Positions 33,543 to 41,819 of a stretch of DNA of 64,000 bases are shown one piece after another. The stretch's first letter is position 1. Each line of letters starts with the position of its first letter. The stretch spans positions 620,001 through 684,000 of the forward strand of contig NZ_CP048833.1 in assembly GCF_012971725.1 (NCBI RefSeq). Direction: 5' to 3'. The stretch comes from Pseudomonas multiresinivorans. Lineage in GTDB: Bacteria; Pseudomonadota; Gammaproteobacteria; Pseudomonadales; Pseudomonadaceae. The position numbers and the translations under genes are program-made. The notes under the pieces were generated by a model that worked only from the letters and a program-made list of their open reading frames with translations, had not been told where the DNA came from and searched no databases.

Positions 33543-34363
33543 CGATCAAGCAGGAAGAAGCGGCCGTGACCGGTCAGGAACAAGCCAGGCCGCCGCGCCT
33601 GCGGGTGGAGAACGTCAGCCTGCGCTACCGCACACCCGAGGGCGGCACCTTCAGCGCGCTGGAGAGCGTCTCCTTCGAAGTGCCGGACCAGCAGTTCGCG
33701 GTCATCGTCGGCCCGTCGGGCTGCGGCAAGTCGAGCCTGCTCTACCTCACCGCCGGCCTGGCCGAACCCACCGAAGGCGACATCTACGTCGGCGGCCAAC
33801 TGGTCGACGGCCCCGGCGCCGACCGCGGCATGGTGTTCCAGAGCTACACCCTGTTCCCCTGGCTTACCGTGCGGCAGAACGTCGAGTTCGGCCTCAAGCG
33901 TCGCGGCATGCCGGCGGCCGAGCGCCGTGAGATCGTCGACTACTACCTCGACGAAGTCGGCCTGCGCCGCTTCGAGAACAACTATCCCAAGCAGCTCTCC
34001 GGCGGAATGATGCAGCGCGTGGCGATCGCCCGCGCGCTGGCCAACGACCCGCAGATCCTGCTGATGGACGAGCCCTTCGGCGCCCTCGACAGCCAGACCC
34101 GCATGCAGATGCAGCAACTGCTGCTGCGCGTGTGGGACCACAGCAAGAAGACCGTGGTGTTCGTCACCCACGACATCGACGAGGCCATCCTGCTGGGCGA
34201 CCGCGTCTACGTCATGGGCGCACGCCCCGGCCGCATCAAGCGCATCCTCGACGTGCCCATCGAGCGCCCGCGCTCGCTGGACATGGTCATGGACCGCCAG
34301 TTCATCGAGATGAAGCGCGAGATCCTCGGGCTGCTGCACGACGATCTGGAAGAAGCTCATTGA
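33530..34363 (+). CDS. ABC importer ATP-binding protein (NitT/TauT type)
   Basis: This 277-residue ATPase has Walker A G-P-S-G-C-G-K-S-S near residue 65, Q-loop F-Q-S-Y-T-L-F-P-W, signature L-S-G-G-M-M-Q-R, Walker B I-L-L-M-D-E-P-F and H-loop V-T-H-D. A 25-residue N-terminal extension precedes the core. It overlaps the permease gene and is followed by a repeat-filled 174-base gap before the oxidoreductase. Confidence 0.95.
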   Translation: MGAVAIKQEEAAVTGQEQARPPRLRVENVSLRYRTPEGGTFSALESVSFEVPDQQFAVIVGPSGCGKSSLLYLTAGLAEPTEGDIYVGGQLVDGPGADRGMVFQSYTLFPWLTVRQNVEFGLKRRGMPAAERREIVDYYLDEVGLRRFENNYPKQLSGGMMQRVAIARALANDPQILLMDEPFGALDSQTRMQMQQLLLRVWDHSKKTVVFVTHDIDEAILLGDRVYVMGARPGRIKRILDVPIERPRSLDMVMDRQFIEMKREILGLLHDDLEEAH

Positions 34364-34381
34364 GACCCGGTGCCGCCCACC

Positions 34382-34499
34382 TTCACCCCAGCCCTCTCCT
34401 AGGGGGAGAGGGAGCTATTGCGGTGCTCGCGACAAGCGCCGCGCTGGCCGGCTGATTCGGTTTGCTCCCTCTCCCTCCGGGAGAGGGTTGGGGTGAGGG
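34382..34499. repeat. CCCTCTCC-type palindromic extragenic repeat pair
   Basis: Left half CACCCCAGCCCTCTCC-TAGGGGGAGAGGG and right half CTCCCTCTCCCTCCGGGAGA...GGGGTGAGGG are inverted copies around a 50-base spacer. The same family recurs near 41271, 52500, 56451, 59447 and 62535. This copy separates the ABC genes from the GMC gene and could form a large hairpin in the operon mRNA. Confidence 0.85.
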
Positions 34500-34537
34500 C
34501 GCTCCACCATTCACGCAACACTCCAAAGGGAGCCCCC

Positions 34538-36166
34538 ATGTCCTCCACCCACGACTCCACCTACGACTACCTCATCGTCGGCGCCGGTTCCGCCGGCTGT
34601 GTGCTGGCCAACCGCCTGAGCGCCGACCCATCCGTGCGCGTCTGCCTGCTGGAAGCCGGCGGCAGCGATGCCAGCCTGCGCGTGCAGACCCCGGCCGGCA
34701 CCATCACCTTGTACAAGAGCAAGATCTTCAGCTGGAACTTCTATTCCGCGCCGCAGAAGCGCCTGAACAACCGCTCGCTGCACTGCCCGCGTGGCAAGGC
34801 CCTGGGCGGCTCCAGCTCGATGAACAGCATGATCTACATCCGTGGCCACGCCTCCGACTACGACCGCTGGGAGCAGGACGGCTGCCCCGGATGGGGCTGG
34901 AAGGACGTGCTGCCGTTCTTCAAGAAGTCCGAGCGCAACCTGCTCGGCCAGGACCCGGCGCTGCACGGCACCCTCGGTGAGCTGGTGGTGGACAAGCCGC
35001 GTGATCCCAACCCGCTGTCGAGCCTGTTCATCAAGGCTGGCGAACGCATCGGCCTGCGCCGCAACGATGACTTCAACGGCCGCGAGTTCGAGGGCGTGGG
35101 CATCTACAACGTGACCCAGAAGGACGCCAAGCGCCTGAGCAGCTACCGTGCCTTCGTCGCGCCGTTGCAGCGGCCGAACCTCACCGTGCTGACCGACCGC
35201 CAGGTGGGCCGCCTGCTGCTGGAAGGCGAGCGCGTCACCGGCCTCGAACTGCGCAGCGGCGAGCGCCTGCTGGCGCGCCGCGAGGTCATCCTGTCCGCTG
35301 GTTCCCTCGGCTCGCCGCAGATTCTCCTGGCTTCGGGCATCGGTCCGGGCGAAGAACTGAAAGCCGCCGGTATCGCGGTGAAACACGACCTGCCGGGCGT
35401 GGGCAAGAACCTCCAGGATCACCTCGACGGCCTGGTCACCGTGCGCTCGCCCAGCCCGCTGAGCCTGGGCTTCTCCCTCGGCTCGTTGCCGCAGATCCTG
35501 CTGTCGCCGTTCAAGTACCTGCTGGCGAAGAAGGGCTGGCTGACCACCAACTACGTCGAGGCCGGTGGCTTCGCCCGCACGCCATTGGCCGATTCGCTGG
35601 CCGACGTGCAGTTCCACTTCGTGCCCGGTTACCGCAGCCACCGTGGCCGCCTGTTCGAGTGGGGCCATGGCTACGCCGTGCATACCTGCGTATTGCGCCC
35701 GAAGAGCATCGGCGAGCTGCGCGTGAAGCCCGGCGGCGACATCGAGATCGACTACAACTTCCTCGCCAACGAGGAAGACGGCCGCGTGCTGGTGGAAGGC
35801 GTGAAGCTGGCGCGCAAGATCCTCGCCCAGCCGGAGTTCGACAAGATTCGCGGCGCCGAAATGCTGCCCGGCCCGCAGGTGCAGACCGACGAGCAATTGC
35901 TCGAGCACCTGCGCGAATACGCCGCCACCGTGTTCCACCCGGTGGGCACCTGCAAGATGGGTGAGGACGCGATGGCGGTGGTTGACCTGCGCCTGCGCGT
36001 GCATGGCCTGAGGGGGCTGCGCGTGGTGGACGCGTCGATCATGCCGACACTCATCAGTGGCAACACCAACGCGCCCTGCATCATGCTCGGCGAGCGGGCG
36101 GCGGCGATGATCCTGGAAGACAGCCGCATCTCCTCCACCGTTCCCGCCCGCGCCGTTCCGGCCTGA
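34538..36166 (+). CDS. GMC-family FAD oxidoreductase (choline dehydrogenase-like)
   Basis: This 542-residue flavoenzyme has an N-terminal D-Y-L-I-V-G-A-G-S-A-G-C-V FAD motif, GMC signature 1 region G-K-A-L-G-G-S-S-S-M-N near residue 85, signature 2 near 255-270 (S-A-G-S-L-G-S-P-Q-I-L), and the C-terminal active-site H-P-V-G-T-C-K-M-G with catalytic His. It oxidises a primary alcohol, passing electrons to a quinone or cytochrome. ATG 34538, preceded by AAAGGGAG, is clearly the start. Probably co-transcribed with the ABC importer, whose ligand may be its substrate. It is not betA itself: no betB/betI neighbours. Confidence 0.88.
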   Translation: MSSTHDSTYDYLIVGAGSAGCVLANRLSADPSVRVCLLEAGGSDASLRVQTPAGTITLYKSKIFSWNFYSAPQKRLNNRSLHCPRGKALGGSSSMNSMIYIRGHASDYDRWEQDGCPGWGWKDVLPFFKKSERNLLGQDPALHGTLGELVVDKPRDPNPLSSLFIKAGERIGLRRNDDFNGREFEGVGIYNVTQKDAKRLSSYRAFVAPLQRPNLTVLTDRQVGRLLLEGERVTGLELRSGERLLARREVILSAGSLGSPQILLASGIGPGEELKAAGIAVKHDLPGVGKNLQDHLDGLVTVRSPSPLSLGFSLGSLPQILLSPFKYLLAKKGWLTTNYVEAGGFARTPLADSLADVQFHFVPGYRSHRGRLFEWGHGYAVHTCVLRPKSIGELRVKPGGDIEIDYNFLANEEDGRVLVEGVKLARKILAQPEFDKIRGAEMLPGPQVQTDEQLLEHLREYAATVFHPVGTCKMGEDAMAVVDLRLRVHGLRGLRVVDASIMPTLISGNTNAPCIMLGERAAAMILEDSRISSTVPARAVPA

Positions 36167-36175
36167 GGGGCTTCA

Positions 36176-36308
36176 TGTAGGAGCGAGCTTGCTCGCGAAC
36201 CAGCCCGGCCGATGGAGTCGTCGGCTGAATCTGTTCGCGAGCAAGCTCGCTCCTACAGGGCTGACTCCGGGATTTCCCTTTGCGTAGGAGCGGACTCTGT
36301 CCGCGATT
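36176..36308. repeat. REP pair plus a solitary REP
   Basis: The pair at 36176-36257 has GTAGGAGCGAGCTTGCTCGC and its inverted mirror around a 35-base spacer, the classical Pseudomonas REP doublet. A single GTAGGAGCGGACTCTGTCCG copy of the second subtype follows at 36283-36308. It lies between the convergent GMC and SnoaL-like genes and may serve as a terminator for both. Confidence 0.88.
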
Positions 36309-36353
36309 GGCTCCCGGCGCGATACGGACCACTCCGATGCTGTGAATAACCCT

Positions 36354-36824
36354 CTACAGCCCCAGCTCGCTCAGCGACGGATGCTCATCCGGCCGGCGCC
36401 CTTGCGGCCAATGGAACAGGCGTTCGTCCTCGCTGATCGGCAGGTCGTTGATGCAGGCGTGGCGCTCGAACATCAGGCCGTTCTCGTCGAAGGCCCAGTT
36501 CTCGTTGCCATAGGAGCGGAACCAGTTGCCCGAATCGTCATGCCATTCGTAGGCGAAGCGCACGGCGATGCGGTTCTCGGTAAACGCCCAGAGTTCCTTG
36601 ATCAGCCGGTACTGCTGCTCGCGCACCCACTTGGCGGTGAGGAACTGGACAATCTGCTCGCGGCCCTGGACGAAGGTCGCGCGGTTACGCCAGCGGCTGT
36701 CCGGTGTGTAGGCCAGCGACACGCGGTGGGGATCGCGGCTGTTCCAGCCGTCCTCGGCGAGGCGGACTTTCTGGATCGCGGTTTCGCGGGTGAACGGCGG
36801 GAGGGGGGGACGGGCTTCGCTCAT
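36354..36824 (-). CDS. DUF1348 / SnoaL-like (NTF2-fold) protein
   Basis: This 156-residue cytoplasmic protein has an NTF2-like cone fold, with F-T-R-E-T-A-I-Q-K-V-R-L-A-E-D-G-W-N-S-R-D, Y-T-P-D-S-x-W-R-N-R and F-A-Y-E-W-H-D-D-S-G-N-W-F-R-S-Y-G-N-E-N-W, the DUF1348 (YybB-like) signature. The function of the family is not established. It is monocistronic. Confidence 0.85.
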   Translation of the reverse strand: MSEARPPLPPFTRETAIQKVRLAEDGWNSRDPHRVSLAYTPDSRWRNRATFVQGREQIVQFLTAKWVREQQYRLIKELWAFTENRIAVRFAYEWHDDSGNWFRSYGNENWAFDENGLMFERHACINDLPISEDERLFHWPQGRRPDEHPSLSELGL

Positions 36825-36941
36825 GATGGCCTCCGAAGGCAGTGGGTGAGGAACCTGGTGCCCATCCTCCGCCTGGTCTGTGGATGGGTAAATGACGGTA
36901 GTCCCACAGATATTGCCAATCGCAGCAGATGCTTTTGCTTT

Positions 36942-37038
36942 CTGTAGGACCGAGGGGGGCGCCTAGCCCTTGCTCGCGAACCCACCCAGCTCCGACGCTG
37001 CCGGTTGATTCCGTTCGCGAGCAAGCTCGCTCCTACAG
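36942..37038. repeat. REP pair with a GGGGGCGCCTAG-type insertion, overlapping the cdhR stop
   Basis: The left arm is interrupted after GACCGAG by GGGGGCGCCTAGCC before CTTGCTCGCGAAC resumes; the right arm is the standard GTTCGCGAGCAAGCTCGC followed by TCCTACAGGG. The cdhR stop codon (reverse strand TAG, 37033-37035) is supplied by the REP sequence itself. Confidence 0.85.
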
Positions 37039-38010
37039 GGTGTGCGGGATGACGGCCTTGGCGACAACCTTGCGCAACCCCACCCGATCCTGGCTCGGGC
37101 ACACGCCGAACTTCGTCCGGTAACTGCGCGACAGGTAGGAAGGCGTTTCGAACCCGCAGGCCACGCCGATCTCCAGCACGCTCATGTCGGTCTGGCGCAG
37201 CAGCTGGCGCGCCTTGTCCAGGCGTAGGCCGAGATAGAAGTTCGACGGCGTGTCGTTCAGGTGGAGGCGGAACAGGCGCTCCAGCTGGCGCCGGGTAACC
37301 TGGATGCGTTCGGCCAGCTCCAGCGTGGTCAGCGGGGGCTCGGTGTGGCGCTCCATCTCGCCGATCACCTGCACCAGCTTGCGGTTGCTCACCCCGTAGC
37401 GGCTGGCGACCTGCAGGCGCTGGTGATCCTGGCGAGGGCGGATGCGCCCGACCACGAACTGCTCCGACACCTGCACGGCCAGCTCGGGCCCATGGTCCTG
37501 GGCAATCAGGTCGAGCATCAGGTCGATGGACGCAGTGCCGCCGGGGGAGGTGATGCGCGGACCGTCGATCTCGAACAGCTCCTGGGTCGCCTGCACCTGT
37601 GGATAAGTCTCCCGGAAGGCGTCCAGCGCCTCCCAGTGCACCGTGCAGCGCTGGCGTTGCAGCAGGCCGGCCTCGGCCAGCACGAAGCTGCCGGTGTCGA
37701 TGCCGCCCAGCGTCACGCCATCACGATCCAGGCGCTTGAGCCAGTGCAGCAGCGCCGGCGTGCAGGCGCGCAGCGGCTCGAAACCTGCCACCACCAGCAG
37801 CGTGTCGCCTTCGCGCAGCGCTTGCAGGCCGCTGTCGGCGTTCATCGACATGCCGTTGCTGGCCAGCACCGGCCCGCCGTCCAGGCTCATCAGGTGCCAG
37901 CGGTACAACTCGCCGCGGAAGCGGTTGGCCACCCGCAGCGGCTCGACGGCGGAAACGAAACCCATCACCGAAAAACCGGGCAACAGCAGGAACCAGAAGT
38001 CTTGGGACAT
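37033..38010 (-). CDS. cdhR: CdhR, GlxA-type AraC regulator of carnitine catabolism
   Basis: This 325-residue regulator has a DJ-1/PfpI-like (class I amidotransferase) domain at about 5-180 with G-G-I-D-T-G-S-F-V-L-A-E-A-G-L-L, and an AraC HTH domain at about 215-315 (V-T-R-R-Q-L-E-R-L-F-R, and V-A-C-G-F-E-T-P-S-Y-L-S-R-S-Y). It matches P. aeruginosa CdhR (PA5389), activator of carnitine dehydrogenase genes, in length and in divergent placement before caiX. MSQDFWFLLLPGF at 38010 is the natural start; the in-frame extension to 38136 covers the intergenic operator. Confidence 0.9.
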   Translation of the reverse strand: MSQDFWFLLLPGFSVMGFVSAVEPLRVANRFRGELYRWHLMSLDGGPVLASNGMSMNADSGLQALREGDTLLVVAGFEPLRACTPALLHWLKRLDRDGVTLGGIDTGSFVLAEAGLLQRQRCTVHWEALDAFRETYPQVQATQELFEIDGPRITSPGGTASIDLMLDLIAQDHGPELAVQVSEQFVVGRIRPRQDHQRLQVASRYGVSNRKLVQVIGEMERHTEPPLTTLELAERIQVTRRQLERLFRLHLNDTPSNFYLGLRLDKARQLLRQTDMSVLEIGVACGFETPSYLSRSYRTKFGVCPSQDRVGLRKVVAKAVIPHTL

Positions 38011-38095
38011 GGCGGGTACCGTGCGATTGGAGGGCGGCATAGTGGCAGCCTGCCCCTGCTTATGGACCATGGACGTCACCCTGGCAATCGGGGAG

Positions 38096-38132
38096 GTCGC
38101 TGCTGTGCAAGAGCTGGTCGCCACTGTGCGAC
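38096..38132 (+). promoter_or_regulatory. 21-bp-phased direct repeats upstream of caiX (candidate CdhR site)
   Basis: GTCGCTGCTGTGCAAG (38096-38111) and GTCGCCACTGTGCGAC (38117-38132) are direct repeats offset by 21 bases, about two helical turns, as AraC-type activators prefer. The second is also a perfect inverted repeat (GTCGC-N6-GCGAC). They lie 103 bases before the caiX ATG, in the cdhR-caiX divergent gap. Binding is inferred. Confidence 0.55.
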
Positions 38133-38234
38133 TCAACGGGGCGGCGCCTGCGTAATTTGTTCTCCAGCCCCCGTGAGGGCCGCATGACGTACAACAACGA
38201 TAACCAACGCCGCAAAGGCATTGAGGGAGAAGTC

Positions 38235-39173
38235 ATGAAGCTATCGATCCGAGCGTTCGGCTGTGCCGCGCTCATGCTCGCCGCCAGCACCACCTGGGCC
38301 GCCGAGCCCGCCCAGTGCCAGAACGTGCGCATGGGCACGGTGAACTGGACCGACGTGGTAGCCAGCAGCGCCGTGGCCGAAGCCGTGCTCGACGGCCTGG
38401 GCTACAAGGTCAAGCAGACCAGCGCCTCGCAGCAGATCATCCTGGCCGGTATGGCCGACAAGCAGCTCGACGTCTTCCTCGGTTACTGGCAGCCGACCAT
38501 GCAGCCGGTGGCCAAGCCCTACCTCGACAAGCAGCAACTCGACGTGATCACCCCGCCGACGCTGCCCGATGCGCAGTCCACCTACGCCGTGCCGACCTAC
38601 GTCTACGACGGCGGTCTGAAGACCTTCGCCGACATCGCCAAGTTCAAGGACAAGCTGGGCAACAAGATCTACCTGATCGAGCCCGGCAGCGGTTCCAACC
38701 GCATCACCGCGAAGATGATCGCCGACGACAAGTTCGGCCTGAAGGGTTTCCAGATCGTCGAATCCAGCGAGGCCGGCATGCTCACCGCGGTCAAGCGCGC
38801 CATCAAGCGCAAGCAGTGGGTGGTGTTCTTCGGCTGGAAGCCGCACCCGATGAACCTGCAGATCGACATGAAATACCTCACCGGCAGCGACGACGTATTC
38901 GGCCCGAACGAAGGCTCCGCCACCGTCTCGATCATGACCGCCGGCGGCTACCAGGCGCAGTGCGGCAACGTCGCCAAGCTGCTGCACAACCTCAAGTTCA
39001 GCAGCCAGCAGGTGAGCCAGGTGATGGTGCCGATCCTCGACCGCAGCCAGCCGGTGGATGCCGCCAAGGCCTGGCTGAAGCAGAACCCCGAGCCGCTCAA
39101 GGCCTGGCTCGACGGCGTGACAACCTTCGACGGCAAGGACGGCCTCGCCGCCGTGCAGGCCTCGCTCAAGTAA
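38235..39173 (+). CDS. caiX: Carnitine-binding periplasmic protein CaiX
   Basis: This 312-residue OpuAC-type binding protein has a signal peptide cleaved after T-W-A-A. The mature protein begins with C-Q-N-V-R-M-G-T-V-N-W-T-D-V-V and contains the quaternary-amine-binding motifs V-F-F-G-W-K-P-H-P-M-N and D-V-F-L-G-Y-W-Q-P-T-M. In P. aeruginosa CaiX delivers carnitine to the CbcWV transporter, whose genes are at 50295-52318. ATG 38235 follows GAGGGAGAAGTC. First gene of the cdh operon. Confidence 0.9.
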   Translation: MKLSIRAFGCAALMLAASTTWAAEPAQCQNVRMGTVNWTDVVASSAVAEAVLDGLGYKVKQTSASQQIILAGMADKQLDVFLGYWQPTMQPVAKPYLDKQQLDVITPPTLPDAQSTYAVPTYVYDGGLKTFADIAKFKDKLGNKIYLIEPGSGSNRITAKMIADDKFGLKGFQIVESSEAGMLTAVKRAIKRKQWVVFFGWKPHPMNLQIDMKYLTGSDDVFGPNEGSATVSIMTAGGYQAQCGNVAKLLHNLKFSSQQVSQVMVPILDRSQPVDAAKAWLKQNPEPLKAWLDGVTTFDGKDGLAAVQASLK

Positions 39174-39246
39174 CCACCTACCAGCAACTCCCTGCGCGTC
39201 GCCTGGCGCGCAGTGGGTTCGTTCGACCTCAAGAAGGACAGCCACC

Positions 39247-40131
39247 GTGAACTACGAAGTAATCGTCACCTGCGCGGTGACCGGCGCCGGCGACACCGTC
39301 GGCAAGCACCCGGCCATTCCCGTCACCCCGAAGGAAATCGCCGCCGCCGCCATCGAGGCTGCCAAGGCCGGCGCCACCGTTGCCCACTGCCACGTCCGCG
39401 ACCCGCAGACCGGCAAGCCCAGCCGCGACGTAAATCTCTACCGCGAAGTGGTCGAGCGCATCCGCGAGAGCGACACCGACGTCATCATCAACCTCACCGC
39501 CGGCATGGGCGGCGACCTGCAGATTGGCCAGGGCGAACAGCCGCTGGAGTTCGGCGCCGGCACCGACCTGGTCGGCCCGCTGGAGCGCCTGAAGCACGTC
39601 GAGGAACTGCTGCCGGAAATCTGCACCCTGGACTGCGGCACCCTGAACTTCGGCGATGGTGACTTCATCTACGTCTCCACCCCGGCCCAGCTGCGCGCTG
39701 GCGCCAAGCGCATCACCGAACTGGGCGTGAAGGCCGAGCTGGAAATCTTCGACACCGGCCACCTCTGGTTCGCCAGGCAGATGCTCAAGGAAGGCCTGCT
39801 GGAAGACCCGCTGATCCAGATCTGCCTCGGCATCCCGTGGGGCGCCCCGGCCGACACCACCACCATGAAGGCCATGGCCGACAACATCCCCGACGGCCTG
39901 ACCTGGGCCGGCTTCGGCATCGGCCGCTCGCAGATGCCGATGGTCGCCCAGGCGATGCTGCTGGGCGGCAACGTGCGGGTCGGCCTGGAAGACAACATCT
40001 GGCTCGACCGCGGCGTGCACGCCACGAACGGCCAACTGGTCGAACGCGCCATCGAGATCATCGAGCGCCTGGGCGGCCGCGCCCTGACCCCGGCTGAGGG
40101 GCGCAGGAAGATGAACCTCAAGCCGCGCTGA
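39247..40131 (+). CDS. cdhC: 3-dehydrocarnitine cleavage enzyme (BKACE/DUF849 family)
   Basis: This zinc enzyme of 294 residues condenses 3-dehydrocarnitine with acetyl-CoA, giving acetoacetate and betainyl-CoA. Motifs are N-Y-E-V-I-V-T-C-A-V-T-G-A-G at the N-terminus, A-H-C-H-V-R-D-P (zinc His pair) near residue 47, and N-L-T-A-G-M-G-G-D. The family is the beta-keto acid cleavage enzymes, and carnitine context identifies the substrate. GTGAACTAC at 39247 follows AAGAAGGACAGCC. A REP pair separates it from cdhA. Confidence 0.9.
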   Translation: MNYEVIVTCAVTGAGDTVGKHPAIPVTPKEIAAAAIEAAKAGATVAHCHVRDPQTGKPSRDVNLYREVVERIRESDTDVIINLTAGMGGDLQIGQGEQPLEFGAGTDLVGPLERLKHVEELLPEICTLDCGTLNFGDGDFIYVSTPAQLRAGAKRITELGVKAELEIFDTGHLWFARQMLKEGLLEDPLIQICLGIPWGAPADTTTMKAMADNIPDGLTWAGFGIGRSQMPMVAQAMLLGGNVRVGLEDNIWLDRGVHATNGQLVERAIEIIERLGGRALTPAEGRRKMNLKPR

Positions 40132-40160
40132 TCCAATCACCCTGCGTACGAACTGCTCTT

Positions 40161-40244
40161 CGTAGGAGCGAGGGGGACGCCCTCGTTATTGCTCGCGAAC
40201 CAGCCCCGCTGCGGACTTTGTTCGCGAGCAAGCTCGCTCCTACA
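40161..40244. repeat. REP pair with GGGGGACGCCCTCG insertion inside the cdh operon
   Basis: The left arm GTAGGAGCGAG is followed by GGGGACGCCCTCGTTAT before TGCTCGCGAAC; the right arm is standard. It fills the 142-base cdhC-cdhA gap. Such hairpins can stabilise upstream mRNA or reduce downstream expression. Confidence 0.85.
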
Positions 40245-40273
40245 GGTAATCCCTCATTCCTGCTGGAGCTACC

Positions 40274-41239
40274 ATGCCCTTCATCACCGACATCAAAACC
40301 TTCGCCGCCCTCGGCAGCGGCGTCATCGGCAGCGGCTGGGTCGCCCGCGCCCTGGCCCACGGCCTCGACGTCATCGCGTGGGACCCGGCCCCTGGCGCCG
40401 AAGCCGCCCTGCGTGCGCGCATCGCCAATGCCTGGCCGGCGCTGGAAAAGGCCGGCCTCGCCCCCGGCGCTTCGCAGGATCGCCTGCGCTTCGTCGCCAC
40501 CATCGAAGAGTGCGTGCGCGACGCCGACTTCATCCAGGAAAGCGCCCCCGAGCGCCTCGACCTTAAATGCGAACTGCACGCCAAGATCAGCGCCGCCGCC
40601 AAGCCCGACGCCCTGATCGGCTCCAGCACCTCGGGCCTGCTGCCCAGCGAGTTCTACGCCGACGCCACACATCCCGAACGCTGCGTGGTCGGCCACCCGT
40701 TCAATCCGGTGTATCTGCTGCCGCTGGTGGAAGTGGTGGGCGGCGCGAAGACCGCGCCCGAGGCCGTGCAGGCCGCGATCAAGGTCTACGAATCCCTCGG
40801 CATGCGGCCGCTGCATGTGAGAAAGGAAGTACCGGGCTTTATCGCCGACCGCCTGCTCGAAGCCCTCTGGCGCGAGGCGCTGCACCTGGTCAACGATGGC
40901 GTGGCCAGCACCGGCGAAATCGACGACGCCATCCGCTTCGGCGCCGGCCTGCGCTGGTCGTTCATGGGCACCTTCCTGACTTACACCCTGGCCGGCGGTA
41001 ACGCCGGGATGCGCCACTTCATGGCCCAGTTCGGCCCGGCGCTGCAACTGCCCTGGACCTACCTGCCCGCTCCGGAGCTGACCGACACCCTGATCGACCG
41101 CGTGGTGGAGGGCACCAGCGAACAGCAAGGCTCGCGCAGCATCGCCGAGCTGGAACGCTACCGCGACGACTGCCTGCTGGCGGTGCTCGGCGCCATCAAG
41201 GACACCAAGTCCAAACACGGCTTCGCCTTTGCCGACTAA
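40274..41239 (+). CDS. cdhA: L-carnitine 3-dehydrogenase
   Basis: This 321-residue enzyme of the 3-hydroxyacyl-CoA dehydrogenase fold oxidises L-carnitine to 3-dehydrocarnitine with NAD+. The N-terminal Rossmann motif is G-S-G-V-I-G-S-G-W near residues 14-22; S-S-T-S-G-L-L-P and H-P-F-N-P-V-Y-L-L-P-L-V-E near 120-150 carry the catalytic Ser/His; the helical C-domain has K-E-V-P-G-F-I-A-D-R. It matches PA5386-type carnitine dehydrogenases without the fused thioesterase found in some rhizobial enzymes. CTGGAG precedes ATG 40274. Confidence 0.93.
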   Translation: MPFITDIKTFAALGSGVIGSGWVARALAHGLDVIAWDPAPGAEAALRARIANAWPALEKAGLAPGASQDRLRFVATIEECVRDADFIQESAPERLDLKCELHAKISAAAKPDALIGSSTSGLLPSEFYADATHPERCVVGHPFNPVYLLPLVEVVGGAKTAPEAVQAAIKVYESLGMRPLHVRKEVPGFIADRLLEALWREALHLVNDGVASTGEIDDAIRFGAGLRWSFMGTFLTYTLAGGNAGMRHFMAQFGPALQLPWTYLPAPELTDTLIDRVVEGTSEQQGSRSIAELERYRDDCLLAVLGAIKDTKSKHGFAFAD

Positions 41240-41270
41240 CCTCTCTGATCACCGCCCACTCGGAACGGCT

Positions 41271-41321
41271 TCCTCTCTCTTCAGGGGGGGACGCCTAGTT
41301 AGAGGGATGGGGAGAGGGGAC
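41271..41321. repeat. CCCTCTCC-type repeat carrying GGGGGACGCCTAG insertion
   Basis: CCTCTCTCTTCAGGGGG is interrupted by a G-rich block plus ACGCCTAGTTAGAG before GGATGGGGAGAGGGG. The G-run plus ACGCCTAG resembles the insertion inside several REP arms (36942, 62681), though those belong to a different repeat family. It lies in the cdhA-cdhB gap. Confidence 0.7.
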
Positions 41322-41339
41322 CTAAATAGAGAGCCGAAA

Positions 41340-41813
41340 ATGCATGCCCTGAAAACCTGGGAAACCCCCATCCTCGCCGAGTGGACCGACTACAACGGCC
41401 ACCTGCGCGACGCCTTCTACCTGCTGCTGTTCAGCTACGCCACCGACGCCCTGATGGACCACCTGGGCCTCGACGCGGAACACCGCGCCGCTACCAACGA
41501 TTCCCTGTTCACCCTCGAAGTGCACCTCAACTATCTGCACGAGGTGAAGGAGGGCGAAAAGGTGGAAGTGCGCACCCAGCTGATCGCCCACGACCGCAAG
41601 CGCCTGCACGTTTTCCACAGCCTGCACCGCGCCGGCGAAGACCTTGCCCTCGCCGCCAGTGAACAGATGCTGCTGCACGTGAACCTCGAAGGCGGCGCAC
41701 GCTCGGCAGCCTTCGAAGGCGTGGTGCTGGAGCGCGTGCTGGCGCTGGCCGAAGCGCACCGCCCGCTACCGCGCCCGGACTACGTCGGCCGCGTCATCGG
41801 CCTGCCGGGCTGA
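41340..41813 (+). CDS. cdhB: Betainyl-CoA thioesterase
   Basis: This 157-residue hotdog-fold thioesterase hydrolyses betainyl-CoA to glycine betaine and CoA. The family motif E-W-T-D-Y-N-G-H-L-R-D-A-F near residue 15 has the catalytic Asp (D17 region), as in 4-hydroxybenzoyl-CoA-thioesterase-like enzymes. ATG 41340, preceded by GAGAG, fits the family start; the frame extends back to 41229 through the repeat and is not believed. Third enzyme of the carnitine operon. Confidence 0.88.
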   Translation: MHALKTWETPILAEWTDYNGHLRDAFYLLLFSYATDALMDHLGLDAEHRAATNDSLFTLEVHLNYLHEVKEGEKVEVRTQLIAHDRKRLHVFHSLHRAGEDLALAASEQMLLHVNLEGGARSAAFEGVVLERVLALAEAHRPLPRPDYVGRVIGLPG

Positions 41814-41819
41814 ACTGGT

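Noticed and set aside
34538..36166. betA choline dehydrogenase
   Set aside because: GMC family is clear, but no bet neighbours; it follows an unrelated ABC importer, so the symbol was withheld.
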